Below, piece by piece: positions 1 through 8,700 of a DNA stretch of 64,000 nt. Positions within the stretch are counted from its first letter, which is position 1; every line of letters starts with the position of its first letter. A program made the translations under genes and the position numbers. The notes under the pieces were generated by a model. It had not been told where the DNA came from. It was given only the letters and a program-made list of their open reading frames with translations, and ran no database searches. This DNA is from an uncultured Ruminococcus sp. (lineage in GTDB: Bacteria > Bacillota > Clostridia > Oscillospirales > Acutalibacteraceae): positions 62,001 through 126,000 of the forward strand of contig CADBZY010000004.1 of assembly GCA_902799245.1 (NCBI GenBank), written 5' to 3'.

Positions 1-2156
1 GATGGAAGCAGTTCGGCTAAGAGGGCCGCGTGACGCTGTGTGCGTTCCCACTGCATGAGCAGCAATGGGAATGCGGCAGCCGCGAAAGCATTATCATCCT
101 GGCGCAGCTTCTGCTCCAGCGTTTCCGCCATGTGAAACAGAAGATTGCCGCCGATGCCGCGCGCCTGCGCTTTCAGAGAATGGATAACCAGACAAAGACC
201 GCTCAGATTTCCCTCTGCAAACAATTCTTCCGCGCGTGTGTGATTATTCTCGTAGTGACCGCAGAAAAGCAGAAGGATCCGGCGGTACATATCCAGACTG
301 TTGTCCACGCGTTTCAGGCCAAAGGAAATATCCAATTCACAGTTTTTTATGCTTGCTGTCAGCTCCGCAAGCTGTCCGGGAGTGACGGAGGGCTGACGGA
401 GATTTTCAAACGCAACTTTTTCTTTTGGGATGTACCGCAGCAGAATCTGCTCGAATTTCAACCAGTCTACCGGCTTGGTGACGTATTCATCAAATCCGGC
501 AGCCGTCAGCTTTGCGCCGGTTCCGGCGATCGCGTCGGCGGTCAGTGCGATGAATGACGATTTAATTCCCTTTTGTTTCATGCGGGAAAGCGTCTCAATG
601 CCGTCGGGAGCCGGCATCATGTAGTCTAATATAATAACGTCGTATTGTTTGCTCTCCGCCAGCTGAATCCCGTCGATACCGTTTGTCGCGGTGTCTATCT
701 GAATCATGGTTCTGCCTAACAGCGTTTTCAGCAGTTCGAGATTTTCCGCGTTGTCGTCCACCACCAGAATAAGACAATCGGGTGCAATAAAGTGGGTGTC
801 TTTCCTTTTCTGCGCCGGAACAGTGTGTAATGAAACCTCCTGGGCGAGACGCAGCGTGAAGGTTGTACCCACGCCGACCGTGCTTTCAGCGGATATGCTG
901 CCGCCCATGCGTTCGGTCAGTTCTCTCACGATGGCAAGTCCTATTCCGGTTCCCTCAACAGGATGAATGCGGGCATTGCCTACCCGATAGAATATCTCAA
1001 AGATATGGGACAGTTCTTTTTCAGGAATGCCTATGCCTGTGTCCTGTGTCTGAACCGTGAGCGCATAGCACCCTTCCTTTGCGGGAACGGCGCATACACG
1101 GAGCTTAACGCCTCCGTTTTCGGTGTACTTGACGGCGTTGATGACGAGATTGCCGATGATCTGCAAAAGATGTTCCTTGTCGCCGATGAGCGTGAGCGCT
1201 TCGGGATAATCGCGTTCCACAGTAAATGTCAGCTTTTTCTGGGCCGCAAGCTCACCGCCGAGAAGCGACAGCTCAGTGACAACCTCTTCCAGACTGTACG
1301 GAGAGTTGACAAGCTCCGACTGCCCTGTGCGGATTCGGGTGATGTCAAGAATGTCCTTGATCATGGAGAGCAGTTTCCTGCCGAACAGCGTGATTTTGGC
1401 GTTATATTCTAACGTCTGCTCATCGGTCGCTGTTCGGTCGATCATTTCGCTCATGCCTAAAATCATGCCGATAGGCGTGCGTATTTCATGGCTCATGTTG
1501 GCGAGGAATAAGTCCTTTGCCTGGCTCTGCCGACTGACCTCAGAGAGCGCTTCCTCGGTTTTTTTCTGCTGGGAACGGTAAAGCGCCGTTTGCAGATACA
1601 GCGTTATTCCAAGCGCCATGGAGCAAACCACCACGCCGGAAATGATGTCGAATGCCGCCGCTTCATCGCTTTCGAAAGCAATCACGGTATTGGGGCGATA
1701 AATCGACACGATACCGCAGATAACGTATTCGACGATCTCCGCCACCGAGATCAGCAAACCGAGTTTGGTTTCAAGCATAAATACCGTGAAGGAAACTGCC
1801 AGGGCGAAATAAACCGGCATTCCGCTGAAAAGACCTCCCGCTGTAAAAAACATCACCGGAAACATCACCATAAATATGAGTACAATGGTGATCAGATAAC
1901 TCGTCCGGTAATGTCCTGTCTTCTTCGCAAACGCAAGCAGCGTTGCGGAAAAGACAGCACAGCTCATCAGAGCGGAGAGATTCAGGAGATCCGAACCGTT
2001 GAAGAATGACACCATGAACGCGGCCAGACTGACTATACAGCCCACACACGCCATAATATTGAAAACGGAAATACGAATATTTCCCGGAAAAATCAAAAAT
2101 TCCTTTATCCATTTAATGGCCATTCCCGGTTTTGTTCTCATTAATTTGTGTAACAT
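1..2156 (-). CDS. Hybrid sensor histidine kinase with receiver and Hpt-like domains (3' end cut by window edge)
   Basis: Membrane-bound two-component phosphorelay kinase. The frame is open from an ATG at 2156, preceded by GAGGTGAG, to the window edge (718 residues visible). An N-terminal region of about 190 residues holds several hydrophobic segments and no recognisable sensor domain. Then come the HisKA H-box (SHEIRTP, His223), N-box (about 336-345), G1 (DTGIGIP, 372-378), G2 (GTGIGLAIV, 402-410), and a receiver domain (acidic VVDD near 465, Asp511 in LDYMMP, Lys561). Near residue 659 IHSLKAQARGIGG looks like an Hpt phosphotransfer histidine. No cognate response regulator is adjacent. The ligand is unknown. 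Confidence 0.93.
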   Translation of the reverse strand, partial: MLHKLMRTKPGMAIKWIKEFLIFPGNIRISVFNIMACVGCIVSLAAFMVSFFNGSDLLNLSALMSCAVFSATLLAFAKKTGHYRTSYLITIVLIFMVMFPVMFFTAGGLFSGMPVYFALAVSFTVFMLETKLGLLISVAEIVEYVICGIVSIYRPNTVIAFESDEAAAFDIISGVVVCSMALGITLYLQTALYRSQQKKTEEALSEVSRQSQAKDLFLANMSHEIRTPIGMILGMSEMIDRTATDEQTLEYNAKITLFGRKLLSMIKDILDITRIRTGQSELVNSPYSLEEVVTELSLLGGELAAQKKLTFTVERDYPEALTLIGDKEHLLQIIGNLVINAVKYTENGGVKLRVCAVPAKEGCYALTVQTQDTGIGIPEKELSHIFEIFYRVGNARIHPVEGTGIGLAIVRELTERMGGSISAESTVGVGTTFTLRLAQEVSLHTVPAQKRKDTHFIAPDCLILVVDDNAENLELLKTLLGRTMIQIDTATNGIDGIQLAESKQYDVIILDYMMPAPDGIETLSRMKQKGIKSSFIALTADAIAGTGAKLTAAGFDEYVTKPVDWLKFEQILLRYIPKEKVAFENLRQPSVTPGQLAELTASIKNCELDISFGLKRVDNSLDMYRRILLLFCGHYENNHTRAEELFAEGNLSGLCLVIHSLKAQARGIGGNLLFHMAETLEQKLRQDDNAFAAAAFPLLLMQWERTQRHAALLAELLP

Positions 2157-2183
2157 CAGCTCACCTCTTCATTCAACATCAAA

Positions 2184-2212
2184 ATCATAACAAATTTGTA
2201 ATCAAAAATCAA
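2184..2212 (-). promoter_or_regulatory. SigA-type promoter of the hybrid kinase
   Basis: On the minus strand, TTGATT (2207-2212) is followed after 17 bases by TATGAT (2184-2189), about 27 bases upstream of the kinase ATG. Confidence 0.55.
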
Positions 2213-2227
2213 TGAAAAATCCAAAAG

Positions 2228-2246
2228 AGTGTCCCTGAGGGACACT
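2228..2246. repeat. Perfect 8-bp inverted repeat (hairpin or operator)
   Basis: AGTGTCCC-TGA-GGGACACT lies between the divergent kinase gene and the lipoprotein cluster. A T-run follows on the plus strand (2250-2255) and T-rich sequence on the minus strand, so it could be a small terminator or a protein-binding palindrome. Confidence 0.5.
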
Positions 2247-2480
2247 GTATTTTTTGAAAAACATGGTATAATTATCGAGGAAAACGCGATACTTCTTTGT
2301 GACGGCGGCGCAAAAATGGTAAATCACTTGTATGACGAAAAAGTAAATGACAAAAAAACTACCGTTTACAAGGACGGCAGCGGATCATTCAAAGTGAGAG
2401 GCGGCGTTCTCCGTTGGACAGACAATAACGAAGACGCCGGCAAGGATATGTATTTTGCTTTTTCATCGGCGAAGGGTTAA
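2229..2480 (+). pseudogene. Decayed C-terminal fragment of a lipoprotein paralogous to the gene at 4140-4895
   Basis: The reading frame (83 codons from GTG) has no signal peptide and no convincing Shine-Dalgarno sequence. Its last 60 or so codons match the C-terminus of the intact lipoprotein at 4140-4895. The shared pattern is Cys-x-x-Gly-Ala, then YKDGSGSF, then LRWTD followed by an acidic AG-x-DM segment, with both proteins ending shortly after. The 5' two thirds of the gene is absent. An extended -10 element (TG-G-TATAAT, 2264-2272) lies inside the remnant and may drive the downstream lipoprotein genes. This is best read as the relic of a tandem duplication. Confidence 0.7.
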
Positions 2481-2513
2481 TCTAAATCATTCAATCACAG
2501 GAGGATAAGCATA

Positions 2514-3239
2514 ATGAAAATCAATTTCAGAAACAAAGTAATCTGTTTTATTATGGCCGGTGCTATGGCACTCTGCGCCATAACAGCCTGCGGTGATAAA
2601 GACAAAGAGGACAACACTTCCTCCGCTGCGTGGACTCCGCATAAATTCGGCCTGGAAGATACAGCGGTAAACGGCGTAAAGCTCGGCATGACGACTGACG
2701 AGGTCAAGAACATTCTCGGCGAGCCGGATAAGGAAGAGAATATTACCGAAGATCAGTTTATATTTGGCACGCACCTCGATCTGACCTACGGAGAGATGCA
2801 TCTTTCTTTCTATGATATAAATGAAGGTGATAACATCGTACTCGGAAGCATCTCGGCCGATTCACCCGAGGTCGAATTTGCCGGAGGGCTTCACACCGAC
2901 AGTACAAAGGATGAAGTGTTGGACGCTTTTTTCAAAGATGCGAACGCGACTGACCTCATTCTGTACGGTGAAAAATTCGGCAGCTTCATTTACGGCGATT
3001 ACACCGACAACGATTTTTTTGAGAAAAAGCCGAAGGATTCCATTCAATTCGCTTATGTGCAGGATCGTGACGCGGCTGACGATGGCTACTATATGATTAT
3101 CTATAATTATTACAATCCTCTCAAATGGTCAAAGGACGGAAAAAGCTATACAGGCGATTTCTATCATATGATATTCTATGTCGATACGGAAAGCGACAAA
3201 GTCAAGTCCATACTTCTGGAGCATCTTCCTGTCATGTAA
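2514..3239 (+). CDS. Secreted lipoprotein with a BamE/SmpA-like motif, function unknown
   Basis: A 241-residue protein. The start is set by AGGAGG eight bases upstream. The N-terminus is a lipoprotein signal (basic NFRNK, hydrophobic stretch, ITAC lipobox with Cys26), so the mature protein should be anchored on the outer face of the membrane. After an acidic linker, residues about 54-74 (VKLGMTTDEVKNILGEPDKE) follow the 'G-M-t-x-x-e-V-x-x-i-l-G-x-P' pattern of SmpA/OmlA/BamE-like repeats, found in many unrelated secreted proteins. A related weaker pattern, GLHTDSTKDEVLDAF, follows about 50 residues later. First intact gene of a three-lipoprotein run. I cannot assign a function. Confidence 0.85.
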   Translation: MKINFRNKVICFIMAGAMALCAITACGDKDKEDNTSSAAWTPHKFGLEDTAVNGVKLGMTTDEVKNILGEPDKEENITEDQFIFGTHLDLTYGEMHLSFYDINEGDNIVLGSISADSPEVEFAGGLHTDSTKDEVLDAFFKDANATDLILYGEKFGSFIYGDYTDNDFFEKKPKDSIQFAYVQDRDAADDGYYMIIYNYYNPLKWSKDGKSYTGDFYHMIFYVDTESDKVKSILLEHLPVM

Positions 3240-3321
3240 GCTCCTCCGGATTTCATTCTCTAAATGATTACGCAGAATTCAGAATATAATAATCATTTCA
3301 TTCAAAAGGAGACGACAAAAC

Positions 3322-4074
3322 ATGAAAAAGAATTCATCCATCAACAAGAAAAACGTGTTTCTGCGCGTTGCGGCTGTTCTGACCGCCGCTGTGATGCTGC
3401 TTTCTGCTGCTGCTTGCAGTGGTAAAGAGGAAAACAACACAAGCAGCGAATCCCCGTTTACCGAGCTGAAAGTCGAAGAACTTGACAGTGAACTCACCAA
3501 CTTCCTCATCCGTTTTACAGACTGGTACGAAGTGGAGGAAGGCGACAAGGTAGCATACGACAGCGAGAAGGCAGGCGACGGAAAGACAAACATTCTCCGC
3601 AGCATTCTTGGCAACGCCGGATGCGTCGAATGGAGCAAGTATCCTGTTGGCGAGCGCAAAGAAGTCTACAACACTAAAAAACTTGATCCCAAGAAGTGGG
3701 CAAAGGACTCTAACGGCGCGTATATCGTTTTCGACAGCAAGGGTGCCGACTGGATAGCAACCAATATTTTCAATGTAACAGAGGATGACATCGAAGTCAT
3801 GCGCGAACAGGGAGAGCAGAACAAGTGGTTCTATCTCAAAGGCGACAAGTATTACACTGTGATTTACGGCGTTGGCGATCCGCTGACCGAGTACACTTTT
3901 GACTCCGCCAAGACAGACGGCACCGTGTATTATGTCAATTACAGTGCATCCTTCAATAACGGCGAAGAAATCATTCCCAAAGGTTCCTACAGTGCAGAGG
4001 TACAGAAAAAGAGCATCGAAGGCATAGATTACTGGACCCTCAACAAGTTTGAACAGACCTCGGAGGGAGAATAA
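3322..4074 (+). CDS. Secreted lipoprotein, function unknown
   Basis: A 250-residue protein starting behind AAAGGAG. The signal peptide has a long hydrophobic core and a SAAAC lipobox (Cys33), followed by a Ser/Asn/Glu-rich linker. The mature domain is rich in Trp, Tyr and acidic residues, with alternating polar and aromatic segments typical of beta-rich extracellular domains. I recognise no named family. It lies between two other lipoprotein genes on the same strand with gaps of 65-85 bases, so co-transcription is likely. Confidence 0.82.
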   Translation: MKKNSSINKKNVFLRVAAVLTAAVMLLSAAACSGKEENNTSSESPFTELKVEELDSELTNFLIRFTDWYEVEEGDKVAYDSEKAGDGKTNILRSILGNAGCVEWSKYPVGERKEVYNTKKLDPKKWAKDSNGAYIVFDSKGADWIATNIFNVTEDDIEVMREQGEQNKWFYLKGDKYYTVIYGVGDPLTEYTFDSAKTDGTVYYVNYSASFNNGEEIIPKGSYSAEVQKKSIEGIDYWTLNKFEQTSEGE

Positions 4075-4139
4075 TCCTCTTCATTACCTTTTTGCAGTTA
4101 TCAATTTCACATCCTATTATCATCAGGAGGCAAACAATT

Positions 4140-4895
4140 ATGAAAAGATTCTCAATTAAAAAAATCATCTCTTGTATTCTCATGCTCGGCATGTTGACTG
4201 CGCTTGCGGCTTGTGACCCGGACACGAAAGAAAATAACACAGACAATAATGATCAGATTAAGGGCATTGTCGGTACATGGAACGAAGTGAACGTCGATCC
4301 CAGAATACTGACAGTCAGCGAAGACGGAAACTACACCCTTGACGAGGAAAAGGGAACTGTGACTGTCGATTATGAGGAGCATCCCGACGGTACCAAATCC
4401 GTATGGTACACATTTACCAAGGATGACGGTGAAGTATGGGCTTCCTTTGCCAAGGACGAAGAAAACGAAGTGCAGAATGATCTCTGGTCAGGACAGGATG
4501 GCGAAATGCACTTTATGCGCGACGGCATCGATGAAAAGTTGACAGCCGACGATTATTTCCACACATGGAGCAACGGAAGATGTTACATTACCTTTGAAAA
4601 GGTCAAGAAGGTTTATGTTGCTTCCGTCAGCTGGTCAAGCAGTGTATCGGAAAGCACCCAGTGGACATATAACTGCACCTTTGACGAGGAAACTTCCTCC
4701 ATGGTCTGCAAGAAAGGCGCAACGTGCGTTGAAGTGACATACACCGAAAGCGGCAAGGAAAAGACAAAGGTGATTTACAAGGACGGATCCGGTTCCTTCT
4801 CCATTAAGAGCGGCACACTTCGCTGGACGGACGACAAGGAAAACGCAGGCGCGGACATGAATTTTGTCCAGATCGATATGGTTGAAGAAGACTAA
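4140..4895 (+). CDS. Secreted lipoprotein (intact paralogue of the 2229-2480 remnant)
   Basis: Start chosen at ATG 4140 because CAGGAGG lies eight bases upstream and a standard lipoprotein signal follows (MKRFSIKKI, hydrophobic core, LAAC lipobox); the open frame extends upstream to 4092 without support. About 251 residues. The mature part opens with an acidic/Asn linker and a segment GTWNEVNVDPRILTVSEDG, the kind of start seen in lipocalin-like or 'copper amine oxidase-like' beta domains, which is only a resemblance. The C-terminal 60 residues are duplicated in the remnant upstream. Function unknown. Confidence 0.85.
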   Translation: MKRFSIKKIISCILMLGMLTALAACDPDTKENNTDNNDQIKGIVGTWNEVNVDPRILTVSEDGNYTLDEEKGTVTVDYEEHPDGTKSVWYTFTKDDGEVWASFAKDEENEVQNDLWSGQDGEMHFMRDGIDEKLTADDYFHTWSNGRCYITFEKVKKVYVASVSWSSSVSESTQWTYNCTFDEETSSMVCKKGATCVEVTYTESGKEKTKVIYKDGSGSFSIKSGTLRWTDDKENAGADMNFVQIDMVEED

Positions 4896-4930
4896 TTGAT
4901 TTTTATTTGTTAAAGAAATCAGTTCCAATA

Positions 4931-4983
4931 ACGAGCGACCTTTCATTCCCATTACCAAGGTGAGAGAATGAAAGGTCGCTTGT
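4931..4983 (+). terminator. Rho-independent terminator of the lipoprotein cluster
   Basis: An 18-base stem (4931-4948 with 4966-4983, one G-U pair) closes a 17-base loop and is followed by TTTTAT. It sits 35 bases after the last lipoprotein stop codon. Confidence 0.85.
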
Positions 4984-5085
4984 TTTATAAAATCAACTAA
5001 AACAGTTTTTTTGATTTACTGTTTACTGTTTTTTCTGACATATTTAGCAGGATATGAAAGCAATTACTTGCCGGAATCTCTGTTG

Positions 5086-5772
5086 TTATCTTTTTGGGGA
5101 AAATGGACAGCGTATTCCGATACATTGGTTATTTTGGGAAGAATAATGACAGATAATGGTCGGCTTTTCCATCTCTACGCCAAAGTGTTCTTTGACAAAA
5201 TCAATGGCCGACAAGATGGATAAAAATGAGTCACGTTTGCAGCATCGCGGTCCTCCTATTTCACCGATGGCTGACAAAGACCTGGCCGTCATTTTGTGCG
5301 ACAGCGCAAACGGCTCCTTGGCCAGGGGTGTGGATTTTGATAGGATGGATACAAACATTCCGGAGCTGATACCCGCACCACACGCACCCCAGAATCCGCA
5401 GGCTCCTCCGGGAACGCTTTTGCCGCGATTCATCATCTCTGCCAGTGCGGTTGGCAGGTCGATTTTTCCGCCTGCGTTTTTGTAAGCCGTCAACAACGCA
5501 GCACCGACCATAACGTGATGTTCAGGGCCGTGCATGTGGCAGAATGGCATAGACATCATCTTTTCCAATATTTCCACAGGATTTTTAGACTTCTCCGCTA
5601 AGCACAAGCCTGTTATGGAATCCATTCCTGCGGTATGACATTCATTGCACACATAGTGTCCGTTAATGCATCTTGTTTTGCTTGCTTCCTGCTTGTGACA
5701 GATGGAGCATTCCATGATCCGGTCAGTTTCCAGATATTCCAGCGGTGCTTTGCAAATTAAACATTCTTCCAT
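5086..5772 (-). CDS. DUF5714-family cysteine-rich protein
   Basis: A 228-residue protein with ATG behind AAAGGAAT. The N-terminal 50 residues carry metal-binding style cysteine pairs: CLIC, CSIC, then RCINGHYVCNECH, a double zinc-ribbon arrangement followed by the HMHGPEHH segment around residue 78. The middle has a Gly-rich stretch (PGGACGFWGACGAGISSG) conserved in the DUF5714 family, which in other organisms is found alone or beside methyltransferase domains. The C-terminus has another Cys/His cluster (ICHY, CIGIRCPF). The reaction is not known to me; the pattern suggests a metal- or cluster-binding enzyme. Confidence 0.8.
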   Translation of the reverse strand: MEECLICKAPLEYLETDRIMECSICHKQEASKTRCINGHYVCNECHTAGMDSITGLCLAEKSKNPVEILEKMMSMPFCHMHGPEHHVMVGAALLTAYKNAGGKIDLPTALAEMMNRGKSVPGGACGFWGACGAGISSGMFVSILSKSTPLAKEPFALSHKMTARSLSAIGEIGGPRCCKRDSFLSILSAIDFVKEHFGVEMEKPTIICHYSSQNNQCIGIRCPFSPKR

Positions 5773-5834
5773 TTTCAGATTCCTTTCGTATGTGCCTTGT
5801 TAATCCCTCATACTACATTAACTCAGATTTCGGT

Positions 5835-6494
5835 TTAAGAGTTACCGGAAATTTTCGCGTTTATGCAGTGTTCCATCAAAAAGCGCTCCACAAAGTCAAA
5901 ATCCGCATCTTCGGCGTAGACCTGATTTTTGTCAAGTTTCTGGTTGACGTGGATGGTGTTTCTTCCTCTGCGTATTTTGAGCGCTGCCACGTTTTTCAGC
6001 TCTGTTGTCATCGTGTTGACTGTGGAAGAATGGAGACCAATGCCGACCATAGCCGGTTTTCCGGACAACGCTCCGACAAAAGTTGTAACCCATCCGAGTG
6101 CCTGCGCCTTTTTGAACTGTTTCGGCATTTGGATATGGCGGACGTACTCCTCGGTCATCTCGAAAAGTACCTGGTATTTCCAACCGTACATTGACGCCAG
6201 GATCAAATAAGCAATGATGCTCAGGCAAAGCATGATTCCGGTTAAGATAAGAAACAGCATTCCAAGCCCCTGCCAGTCCTCCGCGCTCTGGAAGTTGCCC
6301 TCGATCAGACCTAACAGGAGATCAAACGCCAGCACAACACCGACAGCTATGCCAAGGACCTTCCATACCGTAAAAATTATCGTAGGGTTTTTGAGCATAT
6401 TATACTCATAAGTCCAGCGATAGACGCCGTCCGGACAAAGCCAGATGTTTAACGTTACTTTTTCACCCTGTGGGTTTATTGGTTTGTTATTCAT
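5835..6494 (-). CDS. Membrane protein of unknown function
   Basis: About 219 residues. The open frame extends to a TTG at 6521, but ATG 6494 gives the usual polar N-terminus MNNKPINPQGEK, with a weak AAGGCGG upstream. There are two strong membrane segments (about 40-62 and 80-103), separated by a short loop, then a cytoplasmic domain of about 110 residues. That domain resembles PH-like membrane-associated folds (EYVRHIQMPKQFKKAQ ... LKNVAALKIRRGRNTIHV ... DFDFVERFLMEHC), as in YdbT/PH-domain membrane proteins; this is inference from pattern only. It precedes the DUF5714 gene and follows the MscS gene on the same strand. Confidence 0.75.
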   Translation of the reverse strand: MNNKPINPQGEKVTLNIWLCPDGVYRWTYEYNMLKNPTIIFTVWKVLGIAVGVVLAFDLLLGLIEGNFQSAEDWQGLGMLFLILTGIMLCLSIIAYLILASMYGWKYQVLFEMTEEYVRHIQMPKQFKKAQALGWVTTFVGALSGKPAMVGIGLHSSTVNTMTTELKNVAALKIRRGRNTIHVNQKLDKNQVYAEDADFDFVERFLMEHCINAKISGNS

Positions 6495-6562
6495 ATTGTT
6501 TTTCAACCGCCTTTTTCTCAAATTTCACGGATCCAGGTGTAAATCGCAATTATCAAAAATAA

Positions 6563-7381
6563 TTAGTTTTTCTTCTGAATTACATTGATGTAGGTAAACG
6601 GAATCTCAATGCCGTTTTCTGCAAGCGCGTGATTGACACGGAGATTTATGTCGGAAATAACAACCTCTGACGGACTGGTGGATTTATAATAGACCGTTGT
6701 CACTAACTTGAGGCTGCTGTCTTCATACGCCATAAAATACACATCGCCGTAATCCTTGCCCTTTTTGGTCGCAAAGCCGGGAATGCTGTACTGCGATTCC
6801 TTGACCGCCTGTTTGATTACACGTATGGCTTTGTCCACATCACTGCCGTAGGCTATGTGAAAGGTAAATTCTGCCGAACGGTAGTTTGTGTGATAGCTGT
6901 AATTCTTTATGCACATGGCGTTAAGTCTGCTGTTGGGAATGATGATTTTTTGCATTTCCATACATGCGAGCACGACGTGGCGCATGGTAATATCCTGAAT
7001 AATGCCGATCGTGCCGTCTTCCAATTCGATACGATTTCCGATTTCAAACGGCTTATAAATGCTGATCATCATTCCGCCCAGTACGTCTTTGATAACATCC
7101 TGTGCAGCGAAGGCCAACACAGCACTGATGATGGCGGTTCCCCCGAGGAACGTCTTCCAGACCGAGCCGAGACCTCCAAAGCCGGAAAGCGCCAGTATCG
7201 TGCCGCCGATAAGAATCAGCGCTTTGTTGATTCTCTCAAAGAAAAGCAGATGCAGGCCTTCCTGTTTTTTTCTGACTTCTCGGAAAACCAGCCGGTTTGC
7301 CCTCATCAGCACCCACATAATCGCGATAATGAAGGCAACTACGGCAATCTGCAGTAAAATAGATTTTTTATCAAACGTCAT
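6563..7381 (-). CDS. MscS-family small-conductance mechanosensitive channel
   Basis: A 272-residue inner-membrane channel that opens on membrane tension to release solutes during hypo-osmotic shock. Three hydrophobic segments (about 8-28, 52-70, 74-108) are followed by the MscS pore helix and beta domain: AFAAQDVIKDVLGGMMI, then FEIGNRIELEDGTIGIIQDI and IIIPNSRLN, the family hallmark. The C-terminal alpha/beta domain is present and the length is typical for a minimal MscS. ATG at 7381 with a weak GGGAAG upstream. Confidence 0.92.
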   Translation of the reverse strand: MTFDKKSILLQIAVVAFIIAIMWVLMRANRLVFREVRKKQEGLHLLFFERINKALILIGGTILALSGFGGLGSVWKTFLGGTAIISAVLAFAAQDVIKDVLGGMMISIYKPFEIGNRIELEDGTIGIIQDITMRHVVLACMEMQKIIIPNSRLNAMCIKNYSYHTNYRSAEFTFHIAYGSDVDKAIRVIKQAVKESQYSIPGFATKKGKDYGDVYFMAYEDSSLKLVTTVYYKSTSPSEVVISDINLRVNHALAENGIEIPFTYINVIQKKN

Positions 7382-7661
7382 TTTTAAAACTTCCCGTTTA
7401 TTATTTCGAGTGTATCCGTTACAACCGCACGAGAGGAAAAAATATAAATAGGATTATTAATCCATTACCAATATTTTATCATACTATGTCCAATAAATGT
7501 CCAGTATCACAAGAAAAAAATGATTACAATTTTGTAACTTTAGAATAATATTGACACTAAGAAAGTCGGTATTAGCAGCGTATCAATTTAGCTGCGTAAT
7601 TATTTGTTAATCATTGGTGACGTTTTGGCAGTGGAAGAGAAAAAGGCAGGGGAGAGGGTAC

Positions 7662-8648
7662 CTATTTTTTTTCTCTTCTGTTTGAATTGACATGGGCGAG
7701 AGGGTTGCTCTCTATCGCAGACTTCACCTGTGCATTGGACAGATGCGTGTAAATTTCTGTGGTGCCTAAATTTTCGTGGCCTAAAATGTCCTTTAATACA
7801 CGGGTGTCTACACCGCCTTGCTGATACATCAGTGTCGCGGCGGTGTGTCGCAGTTTGTGAACAGAATAGCCTTCATCCATATTGATTTCTTTCAGATATT
7901 TTTTCACAAGCCATTGGACGGTCTTGGGGGAGATGCGGCGCTTGTTGCGGCTGATGAAGAGTGCGTTGCGGTCAGAATACACGATCCCGTCTACGGGACG
8001 CACCTTGCGGTAGGCTTCAATGGCATTAATGCAGGCTTCATTCAGGTAAACCATGCGTTGTTTGTTGCCTTTGCCTGTGATCACAAGCGTGTTGTCTGAT
8101 CGAATGTCGTTGTAATTGATGCCTACAAGCTCTGAGAGACGCATACCGCAATTGAGAAATAATGTGAGTATGCAGTAGTCACGCTCCTTGTTCGGCCCGT
8201 CCACGCTTTGCAAGAGATCAATGCTTTGCTCTAAATCCAGATGCTTCGGCAGGCGTTTTGGCAACTTCGGATTGCCAAGTTCTTCCACAGGATTGGTCTT
8301 GATTTTGCCTGTGACCGTGTAGAGATATTTGTAGAAGGAACGCAATGAAGAACATTTTCGTGAACGCGTGTTATTGTTATTGTTTCTAACGGTTTTCAGA
8401 TAATTCATATATTCAAATACTTCTGTTAAACTGACCGATTCAATCATTTCAAGTGTCACATCATCAATCTTTATTTTTTCAAAATCATCAGTTGAAAACC
8501 CGCGTGACATCTTCAAATACCGAAAGAATGAGCGTAAGTCTATGAAATATCCTTCAACCGTCTTTTCTGATTTGCCTTTGATTGTTTCCATATATCCAAA
8601 GTATTCCCGCAGAATAGTCGGGCACTCATCCATATAATCCATTCGCAT
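7662..8648 (-). CDS. Xer-type tyrosine recombinase
   Basis: A 328-residue site-specific recombinase of the phage-integrase/Xer superfamily. The N-terminal SAM-like core-binding domain (residues about 10-125) is followed by the catalytic domain with Arg in LNCGMRLSEL, Lys in TGKGNKQR, HxxR in VHKLRHTAATLM, His in LGHENLGTTEIY and the nucleophilic Tyr of EIYTH. All six catalytic positions are present, so it should be active. The length fits XerC/XerD or the chromosome-resolving family. No attachment sites or other mobile genes flank it, so it is probably a resident chromosomal recombinase; I cannot tell XerC from XerD. GGGGAGGAG precedes the ATG. Confidence 0.9.
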   Translation of the reverse strand: MRMDYMDECPTILREYFGYMETIKGKSEKTVEGYFIDLRSFFRYLKMSRGFSTDDFEKIKIDDVTLEMIESVSLTEVFEYMNYLKTVRNNNNNTRSRKCSSLRSFYKYLYTVTGKIKTNPVEELGNPKLPKRLPKHLDLEQSIDLLQSVDGPNKERDYCILTLFLNCGMRLSELVGINYNDIRSDNTLVITGKGNKQRMVYLNEACINAIEAYRKVRPVDGIVYSDRNALFISRNKRRISPKTVQWLVKKYLKEINMDEGYSVHKLRHTAATLMYQQGGVDTRVLKDILGHENLGTTEIYTHLSNAQVKSAIESNPLAHVNSNRREKK

Positions 8649-8670
8649 AAGGGCTTTTTCTCCTCCCCTT

Positions 8671-8700
8671 AATTATACTAAATATTCATTTAGTATAATT
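8671..8700. promoter_or_regulatory. Palindromic operator-like site at the recombinase transcription start
   Basis: A perfect 13-bp inverted repeat (AATTATACTAAAT - 4 bases - ATTTAGTATAATT) abuts the -10 box and spans the predicted +1 position. On the minus strand TATACTAA occurs twice directly (once overlapping the -10) and once inverted. This is the expected layout of a repressor operator. It does not look like a dif site. Confidence 0.6.

Noticed and set aside
595..777. Short minus-strand frame and several plus-strand frames in the first 2.1 kb
   Set aside because: They are out of frame with a single continuous kinase frame that runs from 2156 to the window edge with all motifs in order; no frameshift is needed.
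5000..5045. Repeated ACTGTTT near 5000-5030 as terminator of the DUF5714 gene
   Set aside because: Stem of seven A/T-rich pairs with a poor T-run on the minus strand; too weak to call.
7560..7600. GCAGC/GCTGC stem downstream of the recombinase gene as terminator
   Set aside because: Only a five-to-eight base stem and no T-run on the minus strand.
7662..8648. Integrase of a mobile element
   Set aside because: No attachment-site repeats, tRNA, excisionase, relaxase or phage genes nearby; it has its own promoter and neighbours look chromosomal.
8671..8700. dif site for XerCD
   Set aside because: The palindrome has no resemblance to Firmicutes dif arms and sits over a promoter start site; an operator fits better.
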